A stretch of 38,902 nucleotides of DNA from assembly GCA_041748075.1 (NCBI GenBank), contig JBGTDX010000169.1, forward strand, positions 1-38,902, written 5' to 3'. Under the pieces are notes generated by a model that saw only the letters and a program-made list of their open reading frames with translations, was not told the DNA's origin and did not search any database. How positions within the stretch are numbered: the first letter of the stretch is position 1; the number at the start of each line of letters is the position of its first letter. This DNA is from JBGSYJ01 sp041748075. Lineage in GTDB: Bacteria > Acidobacteriota > Thermoanaerobaculia > Gp7-AA8. Of this stretch, positions 23,941 to 31,287 are shown one piece after another. The position numbers were made by a program, and so were the translations under genes.

Positions 23941-23949
23941 AGTGTGATC

Positions 23950-23978
23950 AATGTATGCTCGCACTCGCGCGAAAGCAA
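23950..23978 (-). promoter_or_regulatory. Candidate promoter of the tandem-hairpin RNA
   Basis: On the minus strand: -35 TTGCTT (23978-23973), a 17-base spacer, -10 TACATT (23955-23950), matching consensus at 3 and 4 of 6 bases. The predicted start, about 23943, falls just before the first A hairpin. Confidence 0.5.
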
Positions 23979-24013
23979 GGGATTTCGCTGTTACAATTTC
24001 AGTGGTTTTCCAC

Positions 24014-24054
24014 AGCTCTCCACAGGCCGTTGCCCGTGCATTGTGCACATCAAA
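24014..24054. other. DnaA-box-like and palindromic sites
   Basis: TTTTCCACA (24005-24013 region, within GGTTTTCCACAGCTCTCCACAGG) is one base from the consensus DnaA box. A second CTCCACA follows 10 bases on, and TTGTGCACA with the palindrome TGTGCACA lies at about 24041-24049. No dnaA, dnaN or AT-rich unwinding region is near, so an origin is not claimed. Confidence 0.25.
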
Positions 24055-24153
24055 AAAAACGAGACGGGTGCTGCGTTGATGAGATGGCCTGCTGTTGAAA
24101 TTCTTGGAGATCGGATTCGCGCCTCATCGGGAAAAGCGATTGCGAGACCGAAA

Positions 24154-24173
24154 CATCACATCGTGATGTGATG
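24154..24173. promoter_or_regulatory. Palindrome upstream of tauE-like gene
   Basis: CATCACAT (24154-24161) and ATGTGATG (24166-24173) form a perfect eight-base dyad around CGTG, about 84 bases before the exporter start. Its position fits an operator; the regulator is unknown. It is not a good match to the 16-bp dyad seen further along the island. Confidence 0.45.
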
Positions 24174-24247
24174 ACGATACACTGGCAAAGTGAGTATTGA
24201 TGACTCCAGACGGATGACGAGTTCATGACGGACTGGTCCAGCTGACG

Positions 24248-24997
24248 GTGGCAATCCTCGGGCTGTTTCTGGCTGCGCTGATCGGTGTCTCCCTGGGACT
24301 TCTCGGCGGTGGCGGTTCCATTCTCGCGGTGCCGATTCTCGTCTACGTCGTCGGAATGGGCGCCAAGCCCGCGATCGCAACGAGTCTCCTCGTTGTCGGC
24401 GCGACGAGTTTCGTCGGTTCGCTGCGGCATCTTCGCGCGGCGAACGTCGATGTCAGAACGGCCTTGATCTTCGGTGTTGTTTCGATGGCTTGTTCGTACG
24501 GAGGGGGAAGACTCGCTTCGTTTCTTTCGGATACATTTCAGCTGGGCTTCTTTTCCGTGGTGATGATCGCAGCATCGCTGGGAATGTTCCGGTCACGAAA
24601 CGAGGAAAGCAGAGAGTCGGTTCATCCGGGCCTGGTCGCGGTCTCCGCTGCAGGCGTAGGACTTCTGACCGGGATCGTGGGAGTTGGAGGCGGTTTCCTC
24701 ATCGTTCCGGCGCTGGTGCTTCTGGCCGGAATCCCGATGAAACGGGCCGTTGGCACGTCGCTCGTAGTCATCGCGATGAATTCGGCTGCGGCCTACATCG
24801 CTTATTCGGAACACGTGAGCCTGGACTGGCGCTACACCGCCATGTTCACGGGGTTCGCGCTCGCAGGAGTTCTCGCGGGGTCCGCACTTGTGGAGTCTGT
24901 ATCGCAGAACGTCCTCAAGCGTGCGTTCGCGACGTTCATCGCGGGCGTGGGCAGCTTCATCCTCATCGAGATTCTCACTCGGAACGTGTTCAACTGA
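24248..24997 (+). CDS. TauE/SafE family anion exporter
   Basis: An inner-membrane protein of 249 residues with about eight hydrophobic segments in two homologous halves. Each begins with the glycine-rich family motif: SLGLLGGGGSILAVPILVYV and TGIVGVGGGFLIVPALVLL, each followed by a conserved A(I/V)GTSL-type turn (AIATSLLVV, AVGTSLVVI). Characterised members export sulfite, sulfoacetate or other small anions. An exported rhodanese about 10 kb downstream makes sulfur chemistry plausible, but this is inference. The start is GTG 24248, which gives the normal N-terminus. The ribosome-binding site is weak. Confidence 0.85.
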   Translation: MAILGLFLAALIGVSLGLLGGGGSILAVPILVYVVGMGAKPAIATSLLVVGATSFVGSLRHLRAANVDVRTALIFGVVSMACSYGGGRLASFLSDTFQLGFFSVVMIAASLGMFRSRNEESRESVHPGLVAVSAAGVGLLTGIVGVGGGFLIVPALVLLAGIPMKRAVGTSLVVIAMNSAAAYIAYSEHVSLDWRYTAMFTGFALAGVLAGSALVESVSQNVLKRAFATFIAGVGSFILIEILTRNVFN

Positions 24998-25054
24998 AGG
25001 ACATCAGATCCCTGGCCTGGCCGTAAGCTTCGTTCTCGTGATGCGTTAGCCGGC

Positions 25055-25070
25055 CGTGCGAAGGGTCACG
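25055..25070. promoter_or_regulatory. CRP/FNR-like dyad before cNMP-binding gene
   Basis: CGTGC-GAAGGG-TCACG, a 16-bp dyad with six-base spacer, centred 64 bases before ATG 25127. It matches the pattern [CT]GTG[AC]N6[TG]CAC[AG] found upstream of other genes of this island. Confidence 0.5.
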
Positions 25071-25126
25071 CCGGCCTGTGCCGTTGATCACGTGATCTTC
25101 CTGCGGTCTCCGTCTACTGTGAATTC

Positions 25127-25609
25127 ATGATGAGCGAGAGTGAAACCTCATTACTCGAGGAACCGCGATTCAACGAAGAAGGAGTGCTGTGGCCCCTTAC
25201 AGGCCACTACGAACATCTCGCCATTCAGACCCTGCCTCCGGGTACCGTTGTGTTTCGGGAGGGCGACCAGCCGGAAGGCGTTTACCTCCTGCGTTCTGGT
25301 GAGATCAGTCTCGTCCATACCAGACCGGGGAAAGTGGATCTCGTGGACATGGCGATTCCCGGGCGGATTCTCGGGTTGTCCGCCGTCCTGACGTTTCGAG
25401 ATCACCTTGCGACTGCCGTTGCGAAGACGGAATGCGAGTTGAGTTTCATCGAAAGAGCAGAGTTCCGCCGACTGGTCGATGAATATCCTGACATCTGGTT
25501 CAGCCTTCTTCATCAGCTCAGCCAGGACGTGATGCATTCCTACGACGTCATCCGGCGAGACTTCTGGAAGAAGTCCTCCGCCCCTCACCGCGCCGGCGCC
25601 CGCCGCTGA
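25127..25609 (+). CDS. Stand-alone cyclic-nucleotide-binding domain protein
   Basis: A 160-residue protein with one cNMP-binding beta-roll: LPPGTVVFREGDQPEGVYLLRSGEISLVH at about 36-64, then IPGRILGLSAVL in the phosphate-binding-cassette position, and a C-helix (FSLLHQLSQDVMHSYDVIRR). The cassette lacks the Arg-Ala-Ala pattern of true cAMP binders, so the ligand may differ or be absent. Unlike CRP/FNR proteins (about 210-240 residues) it ends after the dimer helix, with no DNA-binding helix-turn-helix. It is therefore a sensor or adaptor, not a direct transcription factor. It ends seven bases from the convergent nitroreductase stop. ATG 25130 is an alternative start. Confidence 0.85.
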   Translation: MMSESETSLLEEPRFNEEGVLWPLTGHYEHLAIQTLPPGTVVFREGDQPEGVYLLRSGEISLVHTRPGKVDLVDMAIPGRILGLSAVLTFRDHLATAVAKTECELSFIERAEFRRLVDEYPDIWFSLLHQLSQDVMHSYDVIRRDFWKKSSAPHRAGARR

Positions 25610-25616
25610 TCGGTCT

Positions 25617-26654
25617 TCATTCCGGGTCGATGACGTCGGAAATATCGCGCCTCGGCATCGGCTGCCCGGCGGGCTGTGCGGTTCCTATGCGGACCATCAG
25701 CTGGGGCGGATGCGTCGAGTGAACCAGTGGAGCCAGTACGTCGCGAAGCGTGGCCACCTGAACAGGCTGATTCATGAATGAATATTGAAGATCCTCGAAT
25801 GTCGCCACGAGCAACAGGCGCTCCAGAACCTGGCCCGCCTTCAGAAGGGATACCTGATCGTCTTCTGCCGTGATGACAGCCACGAGAGGAGCCGACTCGA
25901 GGAGCGCGACGTCACGACGCCCCTGCATACCGCCAAGGTCCGCGCGGCGTATCAGAGAAGCGGCCGCGGGAAACAGGATCTCCGGGATTCCAAACGCGTC
26001 CGCACAGATACCGTCGGTAGCATCGGAACGCGACGGCCGTACCCAGTCTGCGAGCTCCCCACGAACCTCACGGTTTTCCATGAGGAGCCGGTCACCCTCG
26101 GCGACGAGCTGGGCAATCATCGCCCGGTCGCGAAAAAGCAGAAACTGGACGAAGTCGGGGTGAGCATCCGCGACATCACAGAGTGACGAGAGCGCTTCCA
26201 TCCGAATCGGCTCACCGTCGAATGTCTGGCGATTCGTACGCCGGCGAACGATGCCCGGAAAGAGCCGCCGCAGCGATGCATCTGTATCGCAGGACTCCCT
26301 GAGGGTGACCATTGCAACGGGAGACGTCTGTCGCGAATCGCGCTGGTACAGCACGGTCGCCTCGAAACCGAAATGTGCTGCGGCGATCCGTAGATTCATG
26401 ATCGCCGCTCCGACGCTCATCAGCAGCTCTCGATGATCGGGATCGATGTGCGGCAGCCGGCGCGTGTAGTCGGCGAAGATCTCAATGCCGTCCTCCACGA
26501 TCGCGAATCTCCAGGGCTGCGTGTTGTGTCCCGAGGGAGCAAGCACCGCGTACCGGAGCAGAAACGCCATTTCCTCGCGGCGGCTTTCCTGCTCGTAAAA
26601 CTCCGACTCGTCGATGACCCATGGTTCTCGACGGTGATTGGGTGCGAGCTTCAT
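25617..26654 (-). CDS. Acg-type nitroreductase family protein
   Basis: A flavin-fold protein of 345 residues, larger than ordinary nitroreductases (about 200) because, like mycobacterial Acg (Rv2032), it carries two related nitroreductase-like halves. Signature at about 30-45: LLRYAVLAPSGHNTQPWRFAI with the FMN-phosphate-binding SGHNTQPW, plus RRRTNRQTFDGEPI. Acg-like proteins may store rather than turn over FMN, being lid-covered. The start ATG 26654 is preceded by GAGGAG with eight-base spacing; upstream ATGs are not supported. A CRP/FNR-like dyad is centred 82 bases upstream. In M. tuberculosis acg belongs to the hypoxia-induced DosR regulon. Confidence 0.83.
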   Translation of the reverse strand: MKLAPNHRREPWVIDESEFYEQESRREEMAFLLRYAVLAPSGHNTQPWRFAIVEDGIEIFADYTRRLPHIDPDHRELLMSVGAAIMNLRIAAAHFGFEATVLYQRDSRQTSPVAMVTLRESCDTDASLRRLFPGIVRRRTNRQTFDGEPIRMEALSSLCDVADAHPDFVQFLLFRDRAMIAQLVAEGDRLLMENREVRGELADWVRPSRSDATDGICADAFGIPEILFPAAASLIRRADLGGMQGRRDVALLESAPLVAVITAEDDQVSLLKAGQVLERLLLVATFEDLQYSFMNQPVQVATLRDVLAPLVHSTHPPQLMVRIGTAQPAGQPMPRRDISDVIDPE

Positions 26655-26728
26655 GATCGAGACTCCTCTGTGTGCACTCATTGAACAACATGCCTCTAAA
26701 GACGCCGATGACTCCACTCACCGCTTCC

Positions 26729-26744
26729 TGTGATTGTCGTCACG
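26729..26744. promoter_or_regulatory. CRP/FNR-like dyad before acg-like gene
   Basis: TGTGA-TTGTCG-TCACG, centred 82 bases upstream of the minus-strand nitroreductase ATG. Read on the minus strand it is CGTGACGACAATCACA, close to the other sites of the island. Confidence 0.6.
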
Positions 26745-26828
26745 GCCGGCCAGCGGGCAACCGGGCGCCGGTGCGATGCTTCTGAGCTTTCTCACTGCAC
26801 GCTGGATAGTGCGGCACGGCGGCGGCGA

Positions 26829-26844
26829 TGTGTCGGACGTCACA
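26829..26844. promoter_or_regulatory. CRP/FNR-like dyad before hypothetical gene
   Basis: TGTGT-CGGACG-TCACA, centred about 77 bases before ATG 26914; one half-site base is off the consensus. A second overlapping dyad TCACA-N6-TGTGA is present at 26840-26855. With the site at 26729 the divergent region has one site per direction. Confidence 0.45.
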
Positions 26845-26913
26845 CCCCCCTGTGAGCACCTGCACCGCACATCCCCGGCTTCCGACCGAGAATGACACTG
26901 AGGCAGGAGTGCC

Positions 26914-27363
26914 ATGCCGGGAGGAATGTCCATCATGAAGAGCGCCGAGGTCCCGAAGATCCAGATCGTGACTCGTTCCGGGCTGATTGATCTGCTGCGC
27001 GAAGAGTTGCTCAAGCTGACCAGCGATGAGGGATCATCCGTCTGCAAAGCGGTCGCTGAGCGTGGAGTCTTCTGCAAGGGATTTCTTCGATTCACCGACG
27101 CCGAGCTCCGCCAGCGGTACCAGTGGATCGATCGAAAGCTCAAACGCCCCTCCAGGAAACGGCTCGAGGAAGTAGCCGATCAATGGCAGATCGCCCGTCA
27201 GGAAGTGACCCAGCTCCCGCTCGCATGCGATGTCCAGCAGATCGAGCATGATGCATGCAGGGGATGGGACGACTTTACCGACGCAGAGCTCTCCCGCTTC
27301 TATCGAGAGCTTTCCGGACGAGCTGTCAGCGTGAAACATGAGGCCGCGACGAAAGCGCAATAG
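26914..27363 (+). CDS. Hypothetical protein with internal FTDAEL repeat
   Basis: A 149-residue charged, probably helical cytosolic protein of no recognised family. Two related segments are visible: GFLRFTDAELRQRYQWIDRKL (about 56-76) and GWDDFTDAELSRFYRELSG (about 117-135), joined by a long charged helix. This suggests a duplicated small helical motif. The N-terminal LIDLLREELLKLTSDEGSSV is amphipathic. ATG 26914 has AGGAG before it; ATG 26935 has GGAGGA about ten bases before and is an equal alternative. Its end overlaps the alpha/beta hydrolase start by 26 bases, so the two are co-transcribed. Confidence 0.7.
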   Translation: MPGGMSIMKSAEVPKIQIVTRSGLIDLLREELLKLTSDEGSSVCKAVAERGVFCKGFLRFTDAELRQRYQWIDRKLKRPSRKRLEEVADQWQIARQEVTQLPLACDVQQIEHDACRGWDDFTDAELSRFYRELSGRAVSVKHEAATKAQ

Positions 27364-28276
27364 GATCCTTTTGCGCACTACGGTCGTAGTGCTGGCACTC
27401 GTTGCCTTCATTCAGGTAGCTGCCCTGGCCACCCGCTGGTCACACAACCGCAGGGTTGCCCATCTCGGCGATCGTTTGTTCGTCGAAACGTACGGGAACG
27501 GTGACCCCGTGCTCCTCCTTCATGGACTACGCGGTTCCGGAAGCTACTGGTCTGGTCTCGCACAGTCGATGGCAGGGTCGCCATACCGGCTGATCGTGCC
27601 CGACCTGCTTGGATTCGGCCGATCGCCATGGCCGGTGATCCGTTACTCGGTAGACGATCACGTCGATGCCATCGACCGAAGCGTCAGGAACGCGCTCAGC
27701 GAAAAACCGGTGATCGTCGTCGGACACTCGATGGGTGCGATACTCGCTGTCGAGTATGCCGTCCGTCATCCGAGCCAGGTCAGGGGGCTGGTGCTGATGA
27801 ATGCACCCATATTCGAGAGTGAGGCGGAGGCTCGGAAACGAATCCGCGAGATGTCTCCCATGGCAGCCGCATTCTCACTGAATCAAGTGCTGGCACGGGC
27901 AAGCTGCGACGTCGTCTGTGCTGCGCGGCCGCTTCTGTGGCACCTCGCTCCTGCACTGGAGAGAAGCGTGCCCCCGGAAGTTGCACGGCACGGGCTTCTG
28001 CATCGATGGGAATCGTTCGACGGGAGTCTGCAGAGAGTCGTGCTCCCGGCCCGGCTCGACCAGACACTCCGATCCATTGATCGGATCCCTGTCATCTTCA
28101 TCCATGGTGAATCGGATCCGGTGGCCGAAGTGTCGCGGGTACGGCGCGTGGCTGCGACGATCGGAGCCGGTGTGACCGTCGTTCCCGGGGGTCACAACAT
28201 TCTCCTGGAGCATCCTGTCGAGACGTCTCGCGCTGTACGGGAAGCGATCGATGCACTCAATTCGAACGCTCCGTGA
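27338..28276 (+). CDS. Membrane-anchored alpha/beta hydrolase
   Basis: A 312-residue serine hydrolase with an N-terminal membrane segment (about 12-32) preceded by RPRRKRNR, so it is anchored with the catalytic domain outside the cytoplasm. Oxyanion region LLLHGLRGSG, nucleophile elbow VVGHSMGAILA, acid in IFIHGESDPVAE, and His in VVPGGHNILLEHP, all intact. The cap-domain region is Cys- and Arg-rich. The substrate is unknown; lipase, esterase and epoxide-hydrolase-like types share this pattern. It overlaps the preceding hypothetical gene by 26 bases. Confidence 0.85.
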   Translation: MRPRRKRNRILLRTTVVVLALVAFIQVAALATRWSHNRRVAHLGDRLFVETYGNGDPVLLLHGLRGSGSYWSGLAQSMAGSPYRLIVPDLLGFGRSPWPVIRYSVDDHVDAIDRSVRNALSEKPVIVVGHSMGAILAVEYAVRHPSQVRGLVLMNAPIFESEAEARKRIREMSPMAAAFSLNQVLARASCDVVCAARPLLWHLAPALERSVPPEVARHGLLHRWESFDGSLQRVVLPARLDQTLRSIDRIPVIFIHGESDPVAEVSRVRRVAATIGAGVTVVPGGHNILLEHPVETSRAVREAIDALNSNAP

Positions 28277-28287
28277 TCGCTGTCACG
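28272..28287. promoter_or_regulatory. CRP/FNR-like dyad before GNAT-synthetase gene
   Basis: CGTGA-TCGCTG-TCACG, a perfect dyad, overlapping the hydrolase stop codon and centred 75 bases before ATG 28355. A TATGTG at 28306-28311 could be the -10 box, which would place the site near -40, a class II activation geometry. Confidence 0.6.
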
Positions 28288-28354
28288 GGAAATGGTGACG
28301 GGCGGTATGTGCGATGAAGATCGGTCGACGTACAGTGGGCCGCGGAGGAATTCC

Positions 28355-31039
28355 ATGACTGCAGTCAGCACGTATCCTGCTCATCTCGAGTCCGACGTGG
28401 TTCTTCGAACCGGCCGGACGCTGCACATCCGTCCGGTCCGCCCGGACGATACCGGCGCGATGCATTCGTTCTTCGAGAATCTGTCGAGCGACGCGATCCA
28501 CTCCCGATTTTTCGATCTCCGGAGTGCGGATGCGGCGCAGCAGAGCGCTCCCCTGGATATCGACTACCGTGACACGGTCGGCCTCGTCGGCGTGATCGCG
28601 GGTGAGATCGTCGGGGTCGCGCACTACTTCCGGTCGGAACGCCGGCCTGAATCGGCAGAAGTCGCGTTTACGATCGCGGATAGACACCAGTGCGCTGGCA
28701 TCGCGACCCACCTGCTCGAGCGGCTGGCCGAGATTGCGCGTCCGTTCGGAATCAAGCGCTTCGAGGCAGAGGCACTCACGACGAACCAGCCGATGATCGA
28801 CGTGTTCACATCCTCGGGATTCGAGATAAACGTAGGTTCTCGGGAAGGCCTCGTACACGTTACGCTGGCGCTCGAGCCCACTGCCGGTCACAGCGAGCGC
28901 GTCGCGGGGCGCTCGCAGACGGCTGCAGCCGCCTCTATGCGACCCATCTTCGCTCCCGAATCCATCGCCGTCATCGGGGCGAGCCGCAAACGGGGAAACC
29001 TCGGCGCCGAGATTCTGCACAACCTCGTGGCAGGGGGGTACAAGGGGAAGCTTCTCGCAGTCAATCCGAATGCTGAAGAGATCGAAGGTGTGCGTTGCAG
29101 TCCCTCGGTCCGTGAGATTGACGAGCCGGTCGACCTGGCGATCGTAGCGGTACCTGCAGAGTACGTGGAAGGGGTTGTCGACGATTGCGTAGCGAAGAAT
29201 GTTCCTGCGATCGTGGTCATCTCAGCCGGCTTCGGTGAGACCGGAACCGACGGACGGGAGATGGAGAAACGCCTCGTCGACAAAGTCCGGAGCGCAGGAA
29301 TGCGTATGGTCGGTCCCAACTGCATGGGCGTCATCAATACGGATCCGAAGGTGGGGATGCAGGCGACATTTGCAGCGACGAATCCCTCGCGGGGCAATAT
29401 CGCGATGTCGAGCCAGAGCGGCGCGCTGGGACTCGCAGTACTCGACTACGCCGCCCAGCTGAAAGTTGGCTTCTCTTCTTTCATCTCAGTCGGCAACAAA
29501 GCAGATGTATCCGGCAATGACCTGATTCAGTACTGGGCGGAAGATCCCGCGACGGACGTTATTCTGCTCTATCTCGAGAGTTTCGGAAATCCCAGGAAGT
29601 TTGCGGAGATCGGGCGGCGGGTGAGCCGCCGGAAACCGATCGTGGCGGTGAAGGCAGGACGGTCGGTGGCGGGTGCGCGAGCTGCACAGTCGCACACCGG
29701 CGCGCTCGCTTCGTCTGACGCGATCGTCGCGGATCTCTTCCGGCAGGCTGGAATCATCCGGGCTGGAACCATCGAAGAGATGTTCGACGTCGCGGCGCTG
29801 TTGTCGAGACAGCCACTGCCCGCCGGACGCCGCGTGGGGATCGTGACCAACGCGGGAGGTGCCGGGATTCTGGCCGCGGACACGTGTGAAGCCAATGGAC
29901 TCGAGCTGCCGCTGCCTTCAGCGGAGCTCGTCGAGAAACTGCGTGCGTTCCTGCCGCCGGCGGCCAGCGTTGGCAATCCCGTCGACATGATCGCATCGGC
30001 TTCAGCGGAGCATTACCGGCGCACGATCGAAGCGATGCTCGAGGGCGATCAGTTCGACTCCGTGCTGGTGATCTACATTCCGGTTCTTCCCGAAGATGCA
30101 GATGCTGTCGGAGCGGCAATTCGAGATTCTGCCGGAAAGGCGAACGGGAAGACCATTCTTGCGACGTACATGGGTGCGCACAACGCGCCGCTTGCCCTTG
30201 CGCCGGTTCCCTCGTTCGCATTTCCCGAGCGGGCGGTGGCTGCGCTCGCCCGGGCTGTGACCTACGCGGAATGGCGACGCAGTCCTGCAGGAGACATCCC
30301 GAAGTTCACAGATATCGATGCGGCGCTTGCGCGCTCGATCGTCGAGCGGAAACTCGCGGCAGGTGGAGGGTGGCTCGACGCGATCGAGGCGGGCGATCTG
30401 TTGTCCGCTGCCCGCATCACGGTGGCCGCCGCCGAAGAGGTTTCTTCGGAAGTCGAGGCGATGGAGGCCGCCATGCGCCTTGGCTGCCCGGTTGTCCTCA
30501 AAGCTCTGGGACCTTCTCTGCTGCACAAGACCGAAGCCGGCGCGGTGATGCTCAACCTCAGGACGGAACATGACGCCCGGGATGCATACGCAGAGTTGCA
30601 GGGACGGCTTGGTGACTCCATGACGGGTGCTCTCGTGCAGCGGATGATTCCCGGTGGCGTGGAAGCGATGGTGGGAGTCGCAGAACAGCCGACCTTTGGT
30701 CATGTCCTGGCCTATGGGGCCGGCGGGACGCTCGTGGAGCTCCTCGGAGATGTCGCATTCCGGCTCCAGCCGCTTACCGACGCCGATGCAGCAGACATGC
30801 TCAAAGATGTACGCTTCACAAAGATGCTCGAGGGGTTCCGGGGCTCGCCCAGATTGAATTCCGGAGCGGTCGAAGACGCACTTCTGCGTTTGTCGGCGCT
30901 GATTACGATCTGTCCTGAGATCCGTGAGATTGACATTAATCCGTTGAAAGTGCTCGAGCAGGGTGTGGCCGCCGTCGATGCGCGGATCAGGGTCGAGATG
31001 GTGGTGCCGGGGCCGGCCTCGAGACGAATCGCGTACTGA
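28355..31039 (+). CDS. GNAT acetyltransferase - ADP-forming acyl-CoA synthetase fusion
   Basis: An 894-residue protein of the Pat/Acs type. The N-terminal GNAT domain (about 20-175) has HIRPVRPDDTGAMHSFF and the acetyl-CoA loop IADRHQCAGIATHLLERL. The NDP-forming acyl-CoA synthetase follows: CoA-binding domain (about 195-325, SIAVIGASRKRGNLGAEIL), ligase domains (about 330-640, with GPNCMGVINT and SSQSGALG) and a C-terminal ATP-grasp (about 665-885, GCPVVLKALGPSLLHKTEAGAV). His447 in AAQSHTGALASSD is at the phosphohistidine position. Such fusions act as protein lysine acetyltransferases; the family's known members often lack that His, so this one may also synthesise acyl-CoA. The start ATG 28355 follows GGAGGA; the open frame from 28292 is not used. 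Confidence 0.88.
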   Translation: MTAVSTYPAHLESDVVLRTGRTLHIRPVRPDDTGAMHSFFENLSSDAIHSRFFDLRSADAAQQSAPLDIDYRDTVGLVGVIAGEIVGVAHYFRSERRPESAEVAFTIADRHQCAGIATHLLERLAEIARPFGIKRFEAEALTTNQPMIDVFTSSGFEINVGSREGLVHVTLALEPTAGHSERVAGRSQTAAAASMRPIFAPESIAVIGASRKRGNLGAEILHNLVAGGYKGKLLAVNPNAEEIEGVRCSPSVREIDEPVDLAIVAVPAEYVEGVVDDCVAKNVPAIVVISAGFGETGTDGREMEKRLVDKVRSAGMRMVGPNCMGVINTDPKVGMQATFAATNPSRGNIAMSSQSGALGLAVLDYAAQLKVGFSSFISVGNKADVSGNDLIQYWAEDPATDVILLYLESFGNPRKFAEIGRRVSRRKPIVAVKAGRSVAGARAAQSHTGALASSDAIVADLFRQAGIIRAGTIEEMFDVAALLSRQPLPAGRRVGIVTNAGGAGILAADTCEANGLELPLPSAELVEKLRAFLPPAASVGNPVDMIASASAEHYRRTIEAMLEGDQFDSVLVIYIPVLPEDADAVGAAIRDSAGKANGKTILATYMGAHNAPLALAPVPSFAFPERAVAALARAVTYAEWRRSPAGDIPKFTDIDAALARSIVERKLAAGGGWLDAIEAGDLLSAARITVAAAEEVSSEVEAMEAAMRLGCPVVLKALGPSLLHKTEAGAVMLNLRTEHDARDAYAELQGRLGDSMTGALVQRMIPGGVEAMVGVAEQPTFGHVLAYGAGGTLVELLGDVAFRLQPLTDADAADMLKDVRFTKMLEGFRGSPRLNSGAVEDALLRLSALITICPEIREIDINPLKVLEQGVAAVDARIRVEMVVPGPASRRIAY

Positions 31040-31200
31040 GCCTGGGAGCGAAGTCCCGGGCTACCGAAAGAATTCGTGTCCCGTGCGTGCGGTCCGCAGA
31101 CGACGGCGCTCCTCAGAGCGGAATTGTGTAGCGACCGAGGAACGAAGTCTCGACCTGCATCCCAAGGCTCCGTTTTCAGAGAACCATGTTCGATCCGTGA
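31039..31200. repeat. Possible dispersed repeat in intergenic region
   Basis: The 248-base gap before the first CBS gene begins with GCCTGGGAGCGAAGTCCCGGGC, an imperfect palindrome around GCGAAG. It continues with GTAGCGACCGAGGAACGAAG, a style typical of dispersed intergenic elements. Only the CCCGGGCT piece recurs in this window, so assignment to a repeat family is tentative. Confidence 0.3.
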
Positions 31201-31226
31201 AGCGAATGGCGAGGGTCACCCATGCC

Positions 31227-31242
31227 TGTGACGACAGGCACA
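31227..31242. promoter_or_regulatory. CRP/FNR-like dyad before CBS gene pair
   Basis: TGTGA-CGACAG-GCACA, centred about 53 bases before ATG 31288. It overlaps a perfect hairpin TGCCTGT-GACG-ACAGGCA (31223-31240). Confidence 0.55.
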
Positions 31243-31287
31243 CCATCCCCGAAGCCAGGGGTCTACCTTCGAGAGAGGGGTGCCAGA

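Larger units (their letters stand above)
23625..23943 (-). ncRNA. Candidate structured RNA with alternating A and B hairpins
   Basis: Predicted transcript of about 320 nt from near 23943 to the terminator. In order: A1 23940-23903, B1 23898-23870, A2 23861-23824, B2 23820-23789, A3 23783-23742, B3 23741-23708, A4 23706-23665. A outer stems differ in sequence but pair: UCAGCACG/CGUGUUGA, UCAGCAUG/CAUGCUGA, UUUCGAGACG/CGUCUCGAAA, GGCGCG/CGCGCU. All enclose a 22-nt loop ending in invariant GCGGAUGUCAA with an inner CGC/GCG (UGC/GCG in A4) stem. B units have GCCG/CGGC-type stems around loops with inner GAC/GUC, replaced by GGU/AUC in B1. Imperfect pairs of the A stems are G-U on the minus strand but A-C on the plus strand, which fixes the direction. 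No open frame fits the pattern. Function unknown. Confidence 0.75.

Noticed and set aside
24014..24054. Chromosomal replication origin
   Set aside because: Only one or two near-consensus DnaA boxes, and no dnaA/dnaN, gidA or AT-rich unwinding element nearby.
31222..31287. Longer start for the first CBS protein
   Set aside because: The extension precedes the normal CBS start, lacks similarity to the paralogue and overlaps the dyad; GAGGGG supports ATG 31288.
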